NCBI GenBank assembly: GCA_949126835.1
Contig: OX421497.1
Coordinates: 16,990,823-17,054,822 of the forward strand
DNA: 64,000 nt
Reading direction: 5' to 3'
Source: Anisus vortex
Lineage: Eukaryota > Mollusca > Gastropoda > Planorbidae
Every line of letters begins with the position of its first letter. Within the stretch, counting starts at the first letter, position 1. Positions 49,846 to 62,747 of the stretch are shown here, one piece after another. The notes below the pieces were generated by a model. It ran no database searches. It was not told the origin of the DNA and was given only the letters and a program-made list of their open reading frames with translations. The position numbers were made by a program, and so were the translations under genes.

Positions 49846-50941
49846 CTGAAATAAAATAAATAAAACTTTCTTTTTGGCTTTCACTTTGAAATTAAACAAC
49901 CACTACAAACAACGCCTTGATGTGCATTAGCCTTCCAAATATTTTGTTCTACATTCTACTCACTAAGGCAAAAACACAGACAAAGCTATGTTAATATTAA
50001 ATAGATCTATAAATGATTTTAAAAAAGGTCTTATCACTTAGCTATACATAATTTAGCTCAGTGGGAAAATACTTATATATGTCAGTGTGAATACGGTTAA
50101 AAAATGTGCACCATAAAGTGAAATAAAAAAACACAGAGTTTAAAACTGATATTTGTGCGTTAGGGTAGTGAGTGAATATTTGATAGAATGTGCTGGCAAA
50201 TAAAACACCTCTACCCGAGACTATTTGCTAAGTTTTAGCTCGATAGCATCGCAGAAAGTGGGTCAAATAGCCTTTCAAAGAGCAGGTCGTATACAAAGTT
50301 TAGCGAAGTTAATGTAAAGGATTTAAAAAAGAATCCATTGGAAACTAATTAATAACCATATTTGACTACTATATTTGTCTTCGTGTATATAGATCTAGGG
50401 TCAATCTTTTATAGGCCTAAAAAAGCATTGACAACTTTAGTTTTCTATAGCCTATAGCTCAGTGAGGATAGACATGTCCTAGGAGCTATTCCTGACTCCT
50501 GACTGACTTTGAACATCTTGATACAGAAAGAATGTAATATAGTGTAACATTCTTAGGGAGCTAAAAGTTGTTTTTGAAGAAGAAAAAGTTGAAGTTAGCA
50601 TCTCCATGACACGCGTGTGTGTATTATTGTCAACATCAATTCCCTGTTTGTATAAACTGCCGAAGAGATAAAATCAAAGCGTAAGCAACTAATGAATAGC
50701 CACATGTTCCTCAAAGTTCAAGCTTAATTTCAAGCCTGCTAGATAGTTTCTTCATGTTCACTCACCAGTTGTTTTATAAACTGCACCCCCCCCCCTTCGT
50801 TCCTATGGAGATGATTCCACCTGGTTTCTGGTTAGAAGGCTTTTTTTTTTTATGCTAGTTTTTGGTATCCTTTGTTCTTAATTTGTGTCAGTCTTGATAA
50901 AGGGGGAGTGGCACCCAAACTTATAGTACAACACAAAATAG
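49846..50941. other. Upstream of E1, nothing recognised
   Basis: I searched for a first exon with a phase-0 donor and found no convincing one. A C-run occurs near 50786. Confidence 0.5.
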
Positions 50942-51447
50942 GGTTAATGGGGGCATTGGTAAAATGAACTAATTGTCTGGATTAAACGGTTAATGGGGGC
51001 ATTGGTAAAATGAACTAATTGTCTGGATTAAACGGTTAATGGGGGCATTGGTAAAATGAACTAATTGTCTGGATTAAACGGTTAATGGGGGCATTGGTAA
51101 AATGAACTAATTGTCTGGATTAAACGGTTAATGGGGGCATTGGTAAAATGAACTAATTGTCTGGATTAAACGGTTAATAGGGGCATTGGTAAAATGAACT
51201 AATTGTCTGGATTAAACGGTTAATGGGGGCATTGGTAAAATGAACTAATTGTCTGGATTAAACGGTTAATGGGGGCATTGGTAAAATGAACTAATTGTCT
51301 GGATTAAACGGTTAATGGGGGCATTGGTAAAATGAATTAATTGTCTGGATTAAACGGTTAATGGGGGCATTGGTAAAATGAACTAATTGTCTGGATTAAA
51401 CGGTTAATGGGGGCATTGGTAAAATGAACTAATTGTCTGGATTAAAC
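50942..51447. repeat. 46-bp minisatellite (11 copies)
   Basis: The unit contains GGTTAATGGGGGCATTGGTA and AACTAATTGTCTGGATTAAA. It covers exactly 11 periods, with only two single-base variants (AATAGG, GAATTA). It ends directly against a SINE. Confidence 0.98.
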
Positions 51448-51660
51448 GTATGGGTCACGGTGTATTAGCTGGCAGCGCGCATTTTTCTTGTTCCAAAGGA
51501 CCTGCATTCGAACCGTGGTGAAGGCTATGATTTGTCCAGGGCCAGGTCCACCTGACAGTAGTCAGGGGATAATTAAGGCGGCTGTGCATTGTGCTGACCA
51601 CACATCCCTTTATATGCTGTGGCCACAAAAACGTGTGAGCGCTGCCTCACTGTGCCTATG
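51448..51660 (+). repeat. tRNA-derived SINE, family A
   Basis: GGGTCACGGTGTATTAGCTG, a B-box-like GCATTCGAACC, CAGGTCCACCTGACAGTAG and the end GCTGTGGCCACAAAAACG. The central TTAGTTGGGG block is diverged to GTCAGGGGATAATTAAGGC. Confidence 0.72.
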
Positions 51661-51698
51661 AATCAAATTTAATTACTTATTACTTATTGGAATGAACC

Positions 51699-51788
51699 AA
51701 CACCCATTGTTATCCGTAGTCAACAAATATACATTAAGTAACAACACCCATTGTTATCCGTAGTCAACAAATATACATTAAGTAACAA
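51699..51788. repeat. 44-bp tandem duplication (2 copies)
   Basis: The segment with CAACACCCATTGTTATCCGT and CAACAAATATACATTAAGT occurs twice in tandem. Confidence 0.9.
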
Positions 51789-52186
51789 CACACATTAAAA
51801 AAAAAGATTAGACTGACTAGGTTAATTAATGTTTATTTTATAATACCACAATGCAAGAACTCCAAACTCTACACGCATTATTTTTTAAATATTTTGATGG
51901 GTGCAGTTTCAATTTGTAAACAGTTGCTCTAGTACTATTGTTATAGTAACACATTATTTATATATAATTACATTTAAAGGTAGGCCTTTTTTATGTAAAA
52001 CCAGTTAACAAACTTGTAGGAAGTTTTGGGCATTCCATGTATAATACATCAAAGTCGTATGTGCTCTAAGAAGGGAAGAAAACAAATACTTAAATTTTCA
52101 ACACCTACACTGTTGGAAAAAATTAAATCTCTAGCCAAAGCAAGTTCAATAAGCTTAACATGAAAACTACAGAAGAAACATTTTTA

Positions 52187-52556
52187 ATACAATTATTGTG
52201 TAGGCTTCAGTTCAGATTATCTAACCAAAGTTATACAATTATTGTGTAGGCTTCAGTTCAGATTATCGAACCAAAGTTATACAATTATTGTGTAGGCTTT
52301 AGTTCAGATTATCTAACCAAAGTTATACAATTATTGTGTAGGCTTCAGTTCAGATTATCTAACCAAAGTTATACAATGATTGTGTAGGCTTCAGTTCAGA
52401 TTATCGAACCAAAGTTATACAATTATTGTGTAGGCTTCAGTTCAGATTATCGAACCAAAGTTATACAATTATTGTGTAGGCTTCAGTTCAGATTATCGAA
52501 CCAAAGTTATACAATTATTGTGTAGGCTTCAGTTCAGATTATCTAACCAAAGTTAT
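52187..52556. repeat. 46-bp minisatellite (8 copies)
   Basis: The unit contains TTATACAATTATTGTGTAGG and CTTCAGTTCAGATTATC(T/G)A. It has the same period as the array at 50942 but an unrelated sequence. A T/G toggle (ATCTAACC or ATCGAACC) is the main variation. Confidence 0.97.
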
Positions 52557-55500
52557 CTCTTAAAACCAAAATAATATCTACTACTACAGAGGACATTAAG
52601 GCGTATAATATGATATATACCCGTAAATATTTAAAATAATGTAGATATAGTGAGAAGACATAAAAACAATATATATTTTTCAGAATTATGAATAGAAATT
52701 ATTTATAAAAACAGAGGGCATCATATGAACATACAAACTAGAAAAAAACTATGTTAAGTAAAACATACGAATATATGAATAGATCGATTGTCAGTTAAAT
52801 AGTATGTGCTACTTTATATATTATCCTTCACCCATTGAATAACATCTAATTATTGTTCCTCTATTGAAATCAATTCCTACGACGACAGTACACAGTTGAA
52901 TCGACACTGGTTTCCATGTGGTTCAGGAAAGTCTACGACCCTTCATTTACTGCATATTATGTTGAGTTTTTATTCCAATACCTATTATTCAATCCAAAGC
53001 TAATCAGTATCTGGCTGTTGGCCAGGAAGTCAGGAAGGTAGACCTATATAAGGGGCAAGAAATAATTGCTCTGATACAATTATAAATACCTGGAGTTAAA
53101 ATGAGCAAGCACGTCAGAGAAATAAGAATAATAATACAAATTAAAAAAAAATAACACCGAATTTCGTTTAATAAAATTTAATAAAATTTACTGCAGGAAC
53201 ATGTGTTGACTTTTTTTTTAAATGGAAAACCATTTTATCATTTTATGCAATCGATAGGCCTAAGCCTATATTAGATTGGTAAATATAGATATAATCTAAT
53301 GCAACAAGTAGCTATGTATATAGATCTAGGCTATTTGGCTGCCTTGCTCCTAAACAAGATTACATTACCCGCTTACATTAATGTAAGACACAACTTGTGT
53401 TAAAATGGGAGGGTAAGAGGCCTAACTCAAATAATGTTTTATACAAATTAACCATGGCACAAAAAATATTATAAGTACAAGTATAAGATCCATACAATTC
53501 AAATAATTAGATTAAAGACACTATTGTTACATTATATTATTGGCCTATATTTCAATTGAATACTTTTATTTATAAAAATTCCATTGTTTACCAACAGGTT
53601 AAAAATAGTGTACGGCTGGTTATTTATTTCAATAATTTAAGGCACTACAAATAAATAAATTGGATGATTTAAAAATACGATGAAACGTAAAGACCAATAT
53701 TGTCTAGGACCTAGGCTCTCATAAAAATAGGTATAATATAAACAAATATTAAACAAGGAAGTTTGGGTATAATGAAAAAATGCATGTGTGATACAATCTG
53801 TGTAAATTATATTTCATTGACATTAATACAGATTTAAGTTTATTGTATTTGTATGACCTCAAAGCAACAATATTTCGATCATGTTTTTTTTCCTACAGTA
53901 GTCGCTGAAGGTCCCGTTCAAATGGTATAGAGTTTATGATTCAAGCGAAAACTCTTTAATACAATCATCTAAATGTTGTGTCTATATAAAAAAAAGTCTA
54001 TATTTCACATGAGTGACATCGACCCATTCACAATCCAGTGAAACGATAGCAAATTCCTGGAAATTATTACAGTCAATGAAAATGCCGAGATTAGCAAGTC
54101 CCAGAAAAAAACCACACTAGTCTACTAAAGTAAGTTCAAAGAAAAAAAAAACTTCACAGGCGTTATCGCTATCCCAGACTTGGCCTTGATACTTTGCATG
54201 TAAAATGAGCAATTATTTTTTATAATAATATAATCCAGGTCTACCTTTTACAAAAAAAGCGTCAAGACTTATTTTTTAATGCATATACAGGACACGTATT
54301 ACTATTTGAACAATTCGTCCTTGTGCTTTAAACAATACTTAAAAGAAAATTCCTTAGTACTTTATTTGTTTACTTTTAATCAGTACTTCTCGATAACTTT
54401 TTAAAGTCTGTGGAAGTCTTAGTGCCGTCAAAAAAATTCTTCCTGTATAAATACTGACAGAAAACTATTACTTAAATGTGAATAAATAAATTTAAAAAAA
54501 AACAACAATAACTCCTTCTTCATATATAAATACATAGAAAACTATTACTTAAATGTGAAGTAATTTACACATTTAAAAACCATCAGATACAAAAAGTGTT
54601 GTTTAATTTTCTTTTTAAATAGGCTTATTTTCTTATTGTATGCTTATTCTGGTTGAAAGTAATGTATAATGTAAGTAAATGACTATATGGGCTATTAAAA
54701 GAAATCATAAGATAATGAAGTCCTTGATTTGTTTTTTTACCTTTTAAAACAGTGTAAGAAATCAGAAAACCAGTTACTTTTTCCACCAGATTTTATCAAG
54801 AAATCATCTTTAATCAAGCACACACATATTTTGTATGACTAGCACCAGGCCTTGCACACATTGTGTGGGTGGGTGGGGGAAGGATGAGGATGTGGGAGTA
54901 AACACACAAAAAGAAATAAATGAAACTTTCTGAACCTGTCCTGGTGTTTGCTTCAGGTTTATACGAACGTTTAAAGGGAATTTCTCGATGAAATAGTTGA
55001 GTCTATTTTTAATCCGCCACAAAATGAAACATTAAATAGAAATTGTATTATTACCTATAACATTGCATTTAGTTAGAAAATATCTTTTTATATTAGATGG
55101 CTGCTTATACGTCATAGGTTTTGAAGTCGTGAATTTTCTGAACTATAATTACAAATCGTGACTATCCAATACACCCTAACGAGCTATATGCGAACTACAC
55201 ACTATATACACACACATACAGAACACAACCTCACGAGTCCATTCAACACGCCGCAATGAAAGCAACTAGCTCTTCAGCCACCCACTACTGCCCGATAAAA
55301 TAGTTTATCTCCTTAATGCCAAAAAAAAAAAAAAAAAAAAAAACACACGCACAGGGTACGCCTAACAAATAATAAATAGACGGGTGCTAGGTGAGTGGAA
55401 AGGGGGGGGGGCGCTCCGAATCCACCCCCGCCCCTGTATTTGCCTGTGCGCGTGGTGATGGTGAGCGTCATTATTTATTTTGATTGGGTCACTACAGCAG

Positions 55501-56029
55501 GATGTGGTCACGTGCACGTTATGATAGTTGTTGGGAGGACGCCAGGGGTGCTACTGTACCAGCCTGAGGACACAATAAGTACCGTGCAATTTTCTGTTGA
55601 GTTAACTTTTTAAACTAGGTCCAGGTGAAGAAAGCTTTGGAAACAACATTTTGATGAACCTTTCAAAATACAAATGTTATAGCGCTATTAGAGTGTAAGC
55701 TACAAACCATATGGAGGATACTTATAAAATACCAACAAACAGCAACTCTAGGTCTACATCAAGTAATGAACGAGAAAGAAAAAGCTAAAAATAGCATTTA
55801 TATTTTTAGAAAGAAATGGAAAATCCTTTGACTCAGCAAAGACTAGAAAAAAAAAGCCGCTTTTGAACACTTTTAGAAAATCTAGTAAATTTACAGCTGA
55901 ATCATTTGTGTGTTTGTATGTATATTAATATTATATAGATCTATATATAGGCATATATATTTACAATTGTGTATCTGTTTACTCCAGTTGTGTAAAACAA
56001 ATATTGGTACTGAAAGAATACATATTATA
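52557..56029. other. Upstream DNA, nothing recognised
   Basis: AT-rich. There is a poly-A run of more than 20 at 55321, followed by CA-type sequence, and a G-run at 55400. The open frame at 55395-55613 has no recognisable domain. Confidence 0.5.
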
Positions 56030-56705
56030 GGTCTATGTAGCCTACAAATCTACAATTGATTGGTATGAAAGAATAAAAGAATACATGTTGCATGTAGCCT
56101 ATAAATAATTGGTATGAAAGAATACATGTTGCATGTAGCCTATAAATAATTGGTATGAAAGAATACATATTGTATGTAGCCTACAAATAATTGGTATGAA
56201 AGAATACATATTGTATGTAGCATACAAAAAATTAGAATGAAAGAATACATATTGCATGTAGCCTACAAATAATTGGTATGAAATACTGAAATAATAGATA
56301 TTGTATGTGGCCTACAAATAATTGGTATGAAACACTAAAATAATAGATATTGTATGTGGCCTACAAATAATTGGAATGAAATACTGAAATAATACATATT
56401 GTATATAGCCTACAAATAATTGGTATGAAACACTAAAATAATAGATATTGTATGTGGCCTACAAATAATTGGAATGAAATACTGAAATAATACATATTGT
56501 ATGTAGCCTACAAATAATTGGTATGAAAGAAAACATATTGTATGTACAAATAATTGGTATGAAAGAATGAAATAATAGGCTACATGTTGTATGTACAAAT
56601 AATTGGTATGTAAGAATGATAGAATACATGTTGTATGTACAAAAAAATGTAATGAAAGAATACATGTTGTATGTACAAAAACATGGTATGAAAGAATACA
56701 TGTAT
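56030..56705. repeat. Degenerate tandem repeat, about 41-65-bp units
   Basis: Units share AATTGGTATGAAAGAATACA and TTG(C/T)ATGTAGCCTA(C/T)AAAT, with indels between copies. Open frames on the minus strand are artefacts of the array. Confidence 0.9.
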
Positions 56706-57274
56706 ATGCTGTAAATGTCTAACTTTCCTTTTTGACTTCTTCGTCAGGCTTTTTATAACAGAATGTCAAGTTATATTTTAATATAAGAATTACCAATGGG
56801 TGTATATTTATAGATGAGTGCATTGAAATCATTGTAATGAGCAGCGAAATGAATTAACTAATTCTTCTTCAACTTTATACACCAAGGTCTACTTGACAGA
56901 ATAAACAAATAACACTTTTAAACAAGACAACGGCAGATGTCATCTGGTGTAAATGTAAACTGGCAAACACATGGCTAAGCAAAAGTCTGAAACCACTAGA
57001 ACTCCTCATGGTTGTTGAAAGTTGAAACATGAATCAAGTTGTATACAGAGACCGTGGCTCCTTGTGGCTTCTCTTACAAGAAGATACTTAAGGCTGATAG
57101 AAAGGCGATTGGTAATTCTGACTTGTTTTTCTTTTAGTTTCAGCAAAATATCTTCTTCGCCCAATCTATCTTCTAGCATATACTTGTCAACTACATTATG
57201 AATTGGTATATTGTGGACATAAAATGCATTTGGTCAACACTACTAGTGTTTATTGTGAACACTGAAACAATTTG
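56706..57274. other. Upstream DNA, nothing recognised
   Basis: No repeat or coding signal is apparent between the degenerate array and the LINE fragment. Confidence 0.5.
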
Positions 57275-58580
57275 TCAGATTTTCAATCATCATCATCATC
57301 ATCATCTGTCCTTTGGGTTCCTTGTGGAACATAGGGCCTCTGTCAAAGCACGCCACTCTTCACGGTCTCTTGCTAGTCGCTTCAATTCTTCCCAGCTCTT
57401 TCCAGTTATATTATCTTATAAGTTTACAGACGTTCCTTCTAGATATAAGATTATTACGTCCACTAGGCCCAAAACTCCAGCAGGGGACAGGGATCCATCG
57501 GTGGCAGGGCTAGAACCCGCGACCTGTCAGTTGGTTTTTTTGTTGACAGTCCGGTGATCTAACCACTGGACCAGCCGACTTCACTTCACTTCAGTTCTTT
57601 CGGTTTCATCCAGTATGCTTCTTCTCCATGTTCGCTTGGGTCTTCCTCTATGCCGTTTACCCTGGGGATTCCACTCTAAGGCCTGTCTAGCTCTGTTGTT
57701 ATCTTTCCTGAGGGTGTGTCCAATCCATCTCCACTTCCTTTCCATGATTTGTTGTTCTACTTTTCTTTGTCCACACCTCTCCCACATCTTGGAGTTTTCT
57801 ACCTTGTCGAACCATTTTATTTTGAGTATATTTCTTAAGCATCTGTTAACAAAGGTCTGAAGTCTATTTTTAGTTTTCTCTGTCGTTCGCCATGTTTCGG
57901 ACCCATAAAGTAGGAATGTTTTAATGTTTGTGTTAAAGATACTTACTTTAGTTTTGACAGAGATGTATGTAGATCTCCAGACCTGTTTCAAGTTGGCAAA
58001 GGCTTGTCGCGCCAAATTTATTCGACGATCGATGTCCGCGTCTGCTCCTCCTGATGCACTGACCACACTTCCAAGGTATACAAAGTGATTCAATTGGTCT
58101 AAGCTTTGGTTTTCTACTTGTATGTCGCCATCTTGTTGGTGGTTTATTTTCAATAATTTGTTTTTTTGATGGTTTATATTGAGTCCTACTCTTTTTCCAG
58201 TCTCACTCAAAGCTGTGATCTTCTCTTGCATATCTTATAATCTGTGGGACAGAATGGCCAGGTCATCTGCAAAGTCTTCTAGTTTTTGCATAAGGGTCCA
58301 TTGTATTCCTTTTCCCGAGTTAGTATAAGCTTCTTTTGTGACCCAGTCTAGTACTAGAAGGAACGAAGTGGTGAAAGGAGACATCCTTGCTTGACTCCAG
58401 TTGTAACATAGAATTCATCTGACATCTTACCATTATGTACTATTTGGCAGGTAAAGTTTTCATAGAGACTTTTGATGATGGATATTATTTTATTAGGTAT
58501 TCCATAGTGCCTCATTATTGACCATATTGACCATATTGTCTCTCTATTAATGCTATCAAAAGTCTAGATTTTCAATTGCA
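57275..58580 (-). pseudogene. LINE reverse transcriptase 3' half, interrupted by a SINE
   Basis: From 58570 down the minus strand: AFDSINRETIW-like remnants, SLYENFTCQIVHNGKMSDEF, TTGVKQGCLLSPFLLVLDW (RT motif) and LEDFADDLAILSHRL (catalytic F-A-D-D near 58262). A 216-codon frame follows (57581-58231) with GKRVGLNINHQKNK, HFVYLGSVVSASGG, LLYGSETWRTTEKTK and RWIGHTLRKDN. The end reads WEELKRLARDREEWRA past the SINE and finishes in an ATG repeat at 57285-57306. A frameshift and a stop separate the FADD motif from the long frame. It is RTE-like. Confidence 0.88.
57414..57584 (-). repeat. tRNA-derived SINE, family B, inserted in the LINE
   Basis: Minus-strand head GAAGTCGGCTGGTCCAGTGG then TTAGATCACCGG, the B-box region AGGTCGCGGGTTCTAGCCC, CACCGATGGATCCC, and a tail CGTAATAATCTTATATC..AGAAGGAACGTCTGTAAAC. 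The LINE reading frame is broken exactly across this segment. Confidence 0.88.
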
Positions 58581-59875
58581 AACATTGAAATTTTGTTGAA
58601 TAGTGTTTGTCTCCATATATCCACAATGCATTAGATCTATCTTGAGTAGTAAGCATAAAAAAGCAAAATAAAGAACATACCATCACACTAGAATATCTAG
58701 TGACAAACATTTACCAATTTAGTTGCAATTAAGTCAAGTTTTTTTTTTCAAAAAATGGAAAATATTTTTCTCTAAAATGTCACTCATTTGCTACTAACCT
58801 ACTTTCCAAAGACACCCCGGAAAATACTAGCTAAAGGGAAGGAACTCCGTATTAAATTTAACAAATTATTTTTTAATATTTTTTTTTTATTACTAAATAT
58901 TCCCCAAAGTGAATAAAAATTACATCATAAAATAGATACATATCTTAGCTTTCTGGAAATGTATACTTGTAGAATCATTCGCTGAGTGTTGAGACCCTAG
59001 GATTTGGCTACTAAATATTTTCACTAGCCCTAGCGTCAAAGTCCGATAAAGTATCATAAAGCCCATAAATCAAGTTGTAATGGAAATTCATCTATGTCTA
59101 TATCTGCAGCATCCTTATTATCAAAACTGTTGTTAAATGTTATATTTGGAGGTATAGAGCTATTGATAAATAAAGTAAAAAATTAAAAGCGAAGGCTATA
59201 AAAAAAAGTATTACTAGACAAAAGGCCAGTGAAAACTACCAGTATTTTGAACGCGCAGCGCAAAAAAAACGAAACTAGATACAAACATCCGGTTTTTATT
59301 AACGAAACAGACTATATTCCTACTTTTTAAAAGCCGTGCTTGCAGTATTAAAAAAAAAACAGAACGCATGGCGAAAAATCAAGAAACGACAATAGGTTAG
59401 TCACACACGTGGCGGCCGCTTTAGGACGCATTAGTACGGAGGGGGGTAGGTCGCATTGAGTCGCAGTAGTAGCAATTGAGTTCCCCCTTTTCTTAGACCC
59501 CAACGTGGATTCATCTCTGATTACAGTTGTAAAGTTGTAAAGTCCAAATAAATATAGTCTAGAGAAGAAGAAGAAGATCTCCCTGAAATGTTTTTGAGAA
59601 CATAAAATTTATTTTCTAAAGGGTCATAAATCAGTTGCCAAAACGATTTTCGCAAACATTTTTGGCAAAGACCTCATTTTAGTCTCATACAAATTATAAA
59701 CTTCTAGACTAAACATTTCATTAAAGTTATATAGAATATATCTGATATCAGCTCATAATTTAATTCATAAATAGTATACTGAAACTGTAGGTTAAAAGAA
59801 TAAGTTACAAAATATATTTTAAAAAAATACTGTTTTATAGGCTCCTTAAATAAAAGAGAAAGTGCCATAACTGCT
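58581..59875. other. Upstream DNA with a CpG-containing patch at 59380-59500
   Basis: The patch (GTGGCGGCCGCTTTAGGACG) is the most GC-rich stretch upstream of E1. It could be a promoter region or a repeat end, and I cannot tell which. The rest is AT-rich and featureless. Confidence 0.4.
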
Positions 59876-61284
59876 ACTAGCTATAACTACACTAGCCTAC
59901 TAGTTATAACTACACTAGCCTACTAGTTATAACTACACTAGCCTACGAGTTATAACTATACTAGCCTACGAGTTATAACTACACTAGCCTACGAGTTATA
60001 ACTACACTAGCCTACGAGTTATAACTACACTAGCCTACTAGTTATAACTACACTAGCCTACTAGTTATAACTACACTAGCCTACTAGTTATAACTACACT
60101 AGCCTACTAGTTATACTACACTAGCCTACTAGTTATAACTACACTAGCCTACTAGTTATAACTACACTAGCCTACGAGTTATAACTACACTAGCCTACTA
60201 GTTATAACTACACTAGCCTACTAGTTATAACTACACTAGCCTACGAGTTATAACTACACTAGCCTACGAGTTATAACTACACTAGCCTACGAGTTATAAC
60301 TACACTAGCCTACGAGTTATAACTACACTAGCCTACGAGTTATAACTACACTAGCCTACTAGTTATAACTACACTAGCCTACTAGTTATAACTACACTAG
60401 CCTACTAGTTATACTACACTAGCCTACGAGTTATAACTACACTAGCCTACGAGTTATAACTACACTAGCCTACGAGTTATAACTACACTAGCCTACGAGT
60501 TATAACTACACTAGCCTACGAGTTATAACTACACTAGCCTACTAGTTATAACTACACTAGCCTACTAGTTATAACTACACTAGCCTACTAGTTATACTAC
60601 ACTAGCCTACTAGTTATACTACACTAGCCTACGAGTTATAACTACACTAGCCTACGAGTTATAACTACACTAGCCTACTAGTTATAACTACACTAGCCTA
60701 CGAGTTATAACTACACTGGCCTACGAGTTATAAATACACTAGCCTACTAGTTATAACTACACTAGACTACGAGTTATATCTACACTAGCCTACTAGTTAT
60801 AACTACACTAGCCTACTAGTTATAACTACACTAGCCTACTAGTTATAACTACACTAGCCAACTAGTTATAACTACACTAGCCAACTAGTTTTAACTACAC
60901 TAGCCTACTAGTTATAACTACACTAGCCTACGAGTTATAACTACACTAGCCTACTAGTTATAACTACACTAGCCTACGAGTTATAACTACACTGGCCTAC
61001 GAGTTATAACTACACTGGCCTACGAGTTATAACTACACTAGCCTACTAGTTATAACTACACTAGACTACGAGTTATATCTACACTAGCCTACTAGTTATA
61101 CCTACTCTAGTCTACTAGTTATAACTACACTAGCCTACTAGTTATAACTACACTAGCCAACTAGTTATAACTACACTAGCCAACTAGTTATAACTACACT
61201 AGCCTACTAGTTATAACTACACTAGCCTACTAGTTATAACTACACTAGCCTACTAGTTATAACTACACTAGCCTACTAGTTATA
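59876..61284. repeat. 23-bp minisatellite (about 61 copies)
   Basis: The unit ACTAGTTATAACTACACTAGCCT has a T/G toggle (CTACTAGTT or CTACGAGTT) and rarer variants (CCAACTAG, CACTGGCC, one-base-shorter TTATACTAC). It contains the perfect palindrome AGTTATAACT. Confidence 0.98.
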
Positions 61285-61662
61285 CACACTCTAACATTTA
61301 CTTACCACTGAAAAGTAAAAATATTTCTCAAGCTCTCAAGCAGAAAAAAAAAACATTTTAACGCTAAAAATTGTATAAAAATAAAGTGAAAGGTAACAAG
61401 AAAAACTCGGCCACTTCGTGTATGTTTCCAACTGGATATTAGAAGGAAATAAATATAGTAGGCTATTCACTGTGCACTAGTATTTTCTTGGAAAAGGATC
61501 TTGGCCTTCTTATAAGCTTGTCCACATACATGCATAAGGCACATTAATCCCCTGGTCATTTTCCTATAGGTCTTACGTCTTACATAATGCACAACCAAAC
61601 AGAGAAAGCAATCAAAACACAATCTAGATTATTTACAGAAATATGTGAGATAAGCTAAGCAG

Positions 61663-62531
61663 TGAAAATTCAATTACTATCAGTACAGCAGTACAGAACC
61701 AGTGGGGAAGTAATTATTCTCAGTACAGCAGTACAGAACCAGTGGGGAAGTAATTATTCTCAGTACAGTGGGGAAGTAATTATTCTCAGTACAGCAGTAC
61801 AGAACCAGTGGGGAAGTAATTATTCTCAGTACAGCAGTACAGAACCAGTGGGGAAGTAATTATTCTCAGTACAGTGGGGAAGTAATTATTCTCAGTACAT
61901 CAGTACACAACCAGTGGGGAAGTAATTATTCTTAGTACAGCAGTACAGAACCAGTGGGGAAGTAATTATTCTCAGTACAGCAGTACACAACCAGTGGGGA
62001 GGTAATTATTCTCAGTACAGCAGTACACAACCAGTGGGGAAGTAATTATTTTCAGTACAGCAGTACTGAACCAGTTGGGAAGTAATTATTTTCAGTACAG
62101 CAGTACACAACCAGTGGGGAAGTAATTATTTTCAGTACAGCAGTACTGAACCAGTTGGGAAGTAATTATTTTCAGTACAGCAGTACAAAACCAGTGGGGA
62201 AGTAATTATTCTCAGTACAGTGGGGAAGTAATTATTCTCAGTACAGCAGTACAGAACCAGTGGGGAAGTAATTATTATCAGTACAGCAGTACAGAACCAG
62301 TGGGGAAGTAATTATTCTCAGTACAGTGGGGAAGTAATTATTCTCAGTACAGCAGTACACAACCAGTGGGGAAGTAATTATTCTCAGTACAACAGTACAC
62401 AACCAGTGGGGAAGTAATTATTCTCAGTACAGCAGTACACAACCAGTGGGGAATTAATTATTCTCAGTACAGCAGTACACAACCAGTGGGGAATTAATTA
62501 TTCTCAGTACAGCAGTACACAACCAGTGGGG
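61663..62531. repeat. Composite 40/26-bp minisatellite
   Basis: The long unit (40 bp) has AGTAATTATTCTCAGTACAG and CAGTACAGAACCAGTGGGGA. The short unit (26 bp) lacks the 14 bp between the two CAGT boxes. Short units occur at least four times (near 61760, 61870, 62215 and 62325). Variants ACAGAACC, ACACAACC and ACTGAACC mark sub-blocks. Confidence 0.96.
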
Positions 62532-62747
62532 AAGTAACTTGAAATCAAGGCCCTTTTCATAAAGGTGCAAGGTCCTAGATGGTGTCTAAAGATACGTTAT
62601 TGTAGACTTTATCTTTTTCTAGTATAGGGTATCGCGTGTCACGCGTGTTAATATAAAGCTGTAGAGGTGGGCTAAGTTTATGTTTACACCCGAGGGCGTC
62701 GTATCCAAGTAACGCCATTAAAACCATCAATGTAACAGATAATGGTA

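Noticed and set aside
50767..50790. Possible 15-bp microexon with donor GTGAGTG upstream of E1
   Set aside because: The would-be acceptor is preceded by a G-run on the transcribed strand rather than a pyrimidine tract.
56410..56701. Hydrophobic, Cys-containing minus-strand frames
   Set aside because: They arise from the degenerate tandem array at 56030-56705. The cysteines recur with the repeat period.
57198..57557. Plus-strand frame of 119 codons with a His run
   Set aside because: It is antisense to the LINE 3' end and the SINE. The His run is the ATG-repeat tail read on the other strand.
57480..57570. A-box and B-box suggesting a tRNA gene
   Set aside because: The tRNA-like part does not close into a cloverleaf by eye and continues into a body and tail shared with another copy, so it is a SINE.
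61290..61400. Possible first exon with donor GTAAGTAAATG
   Set aside because: The only phase-0 frame has a stop and no ATG. Without transcript data it cannot be separated from a chance donor.
61662..61859. Frame with repeated QNQWGSNYSQY-like units
   Set aside because: It is produced by the 40/26-bp minisatellite and is interrupted when the unit length changes.
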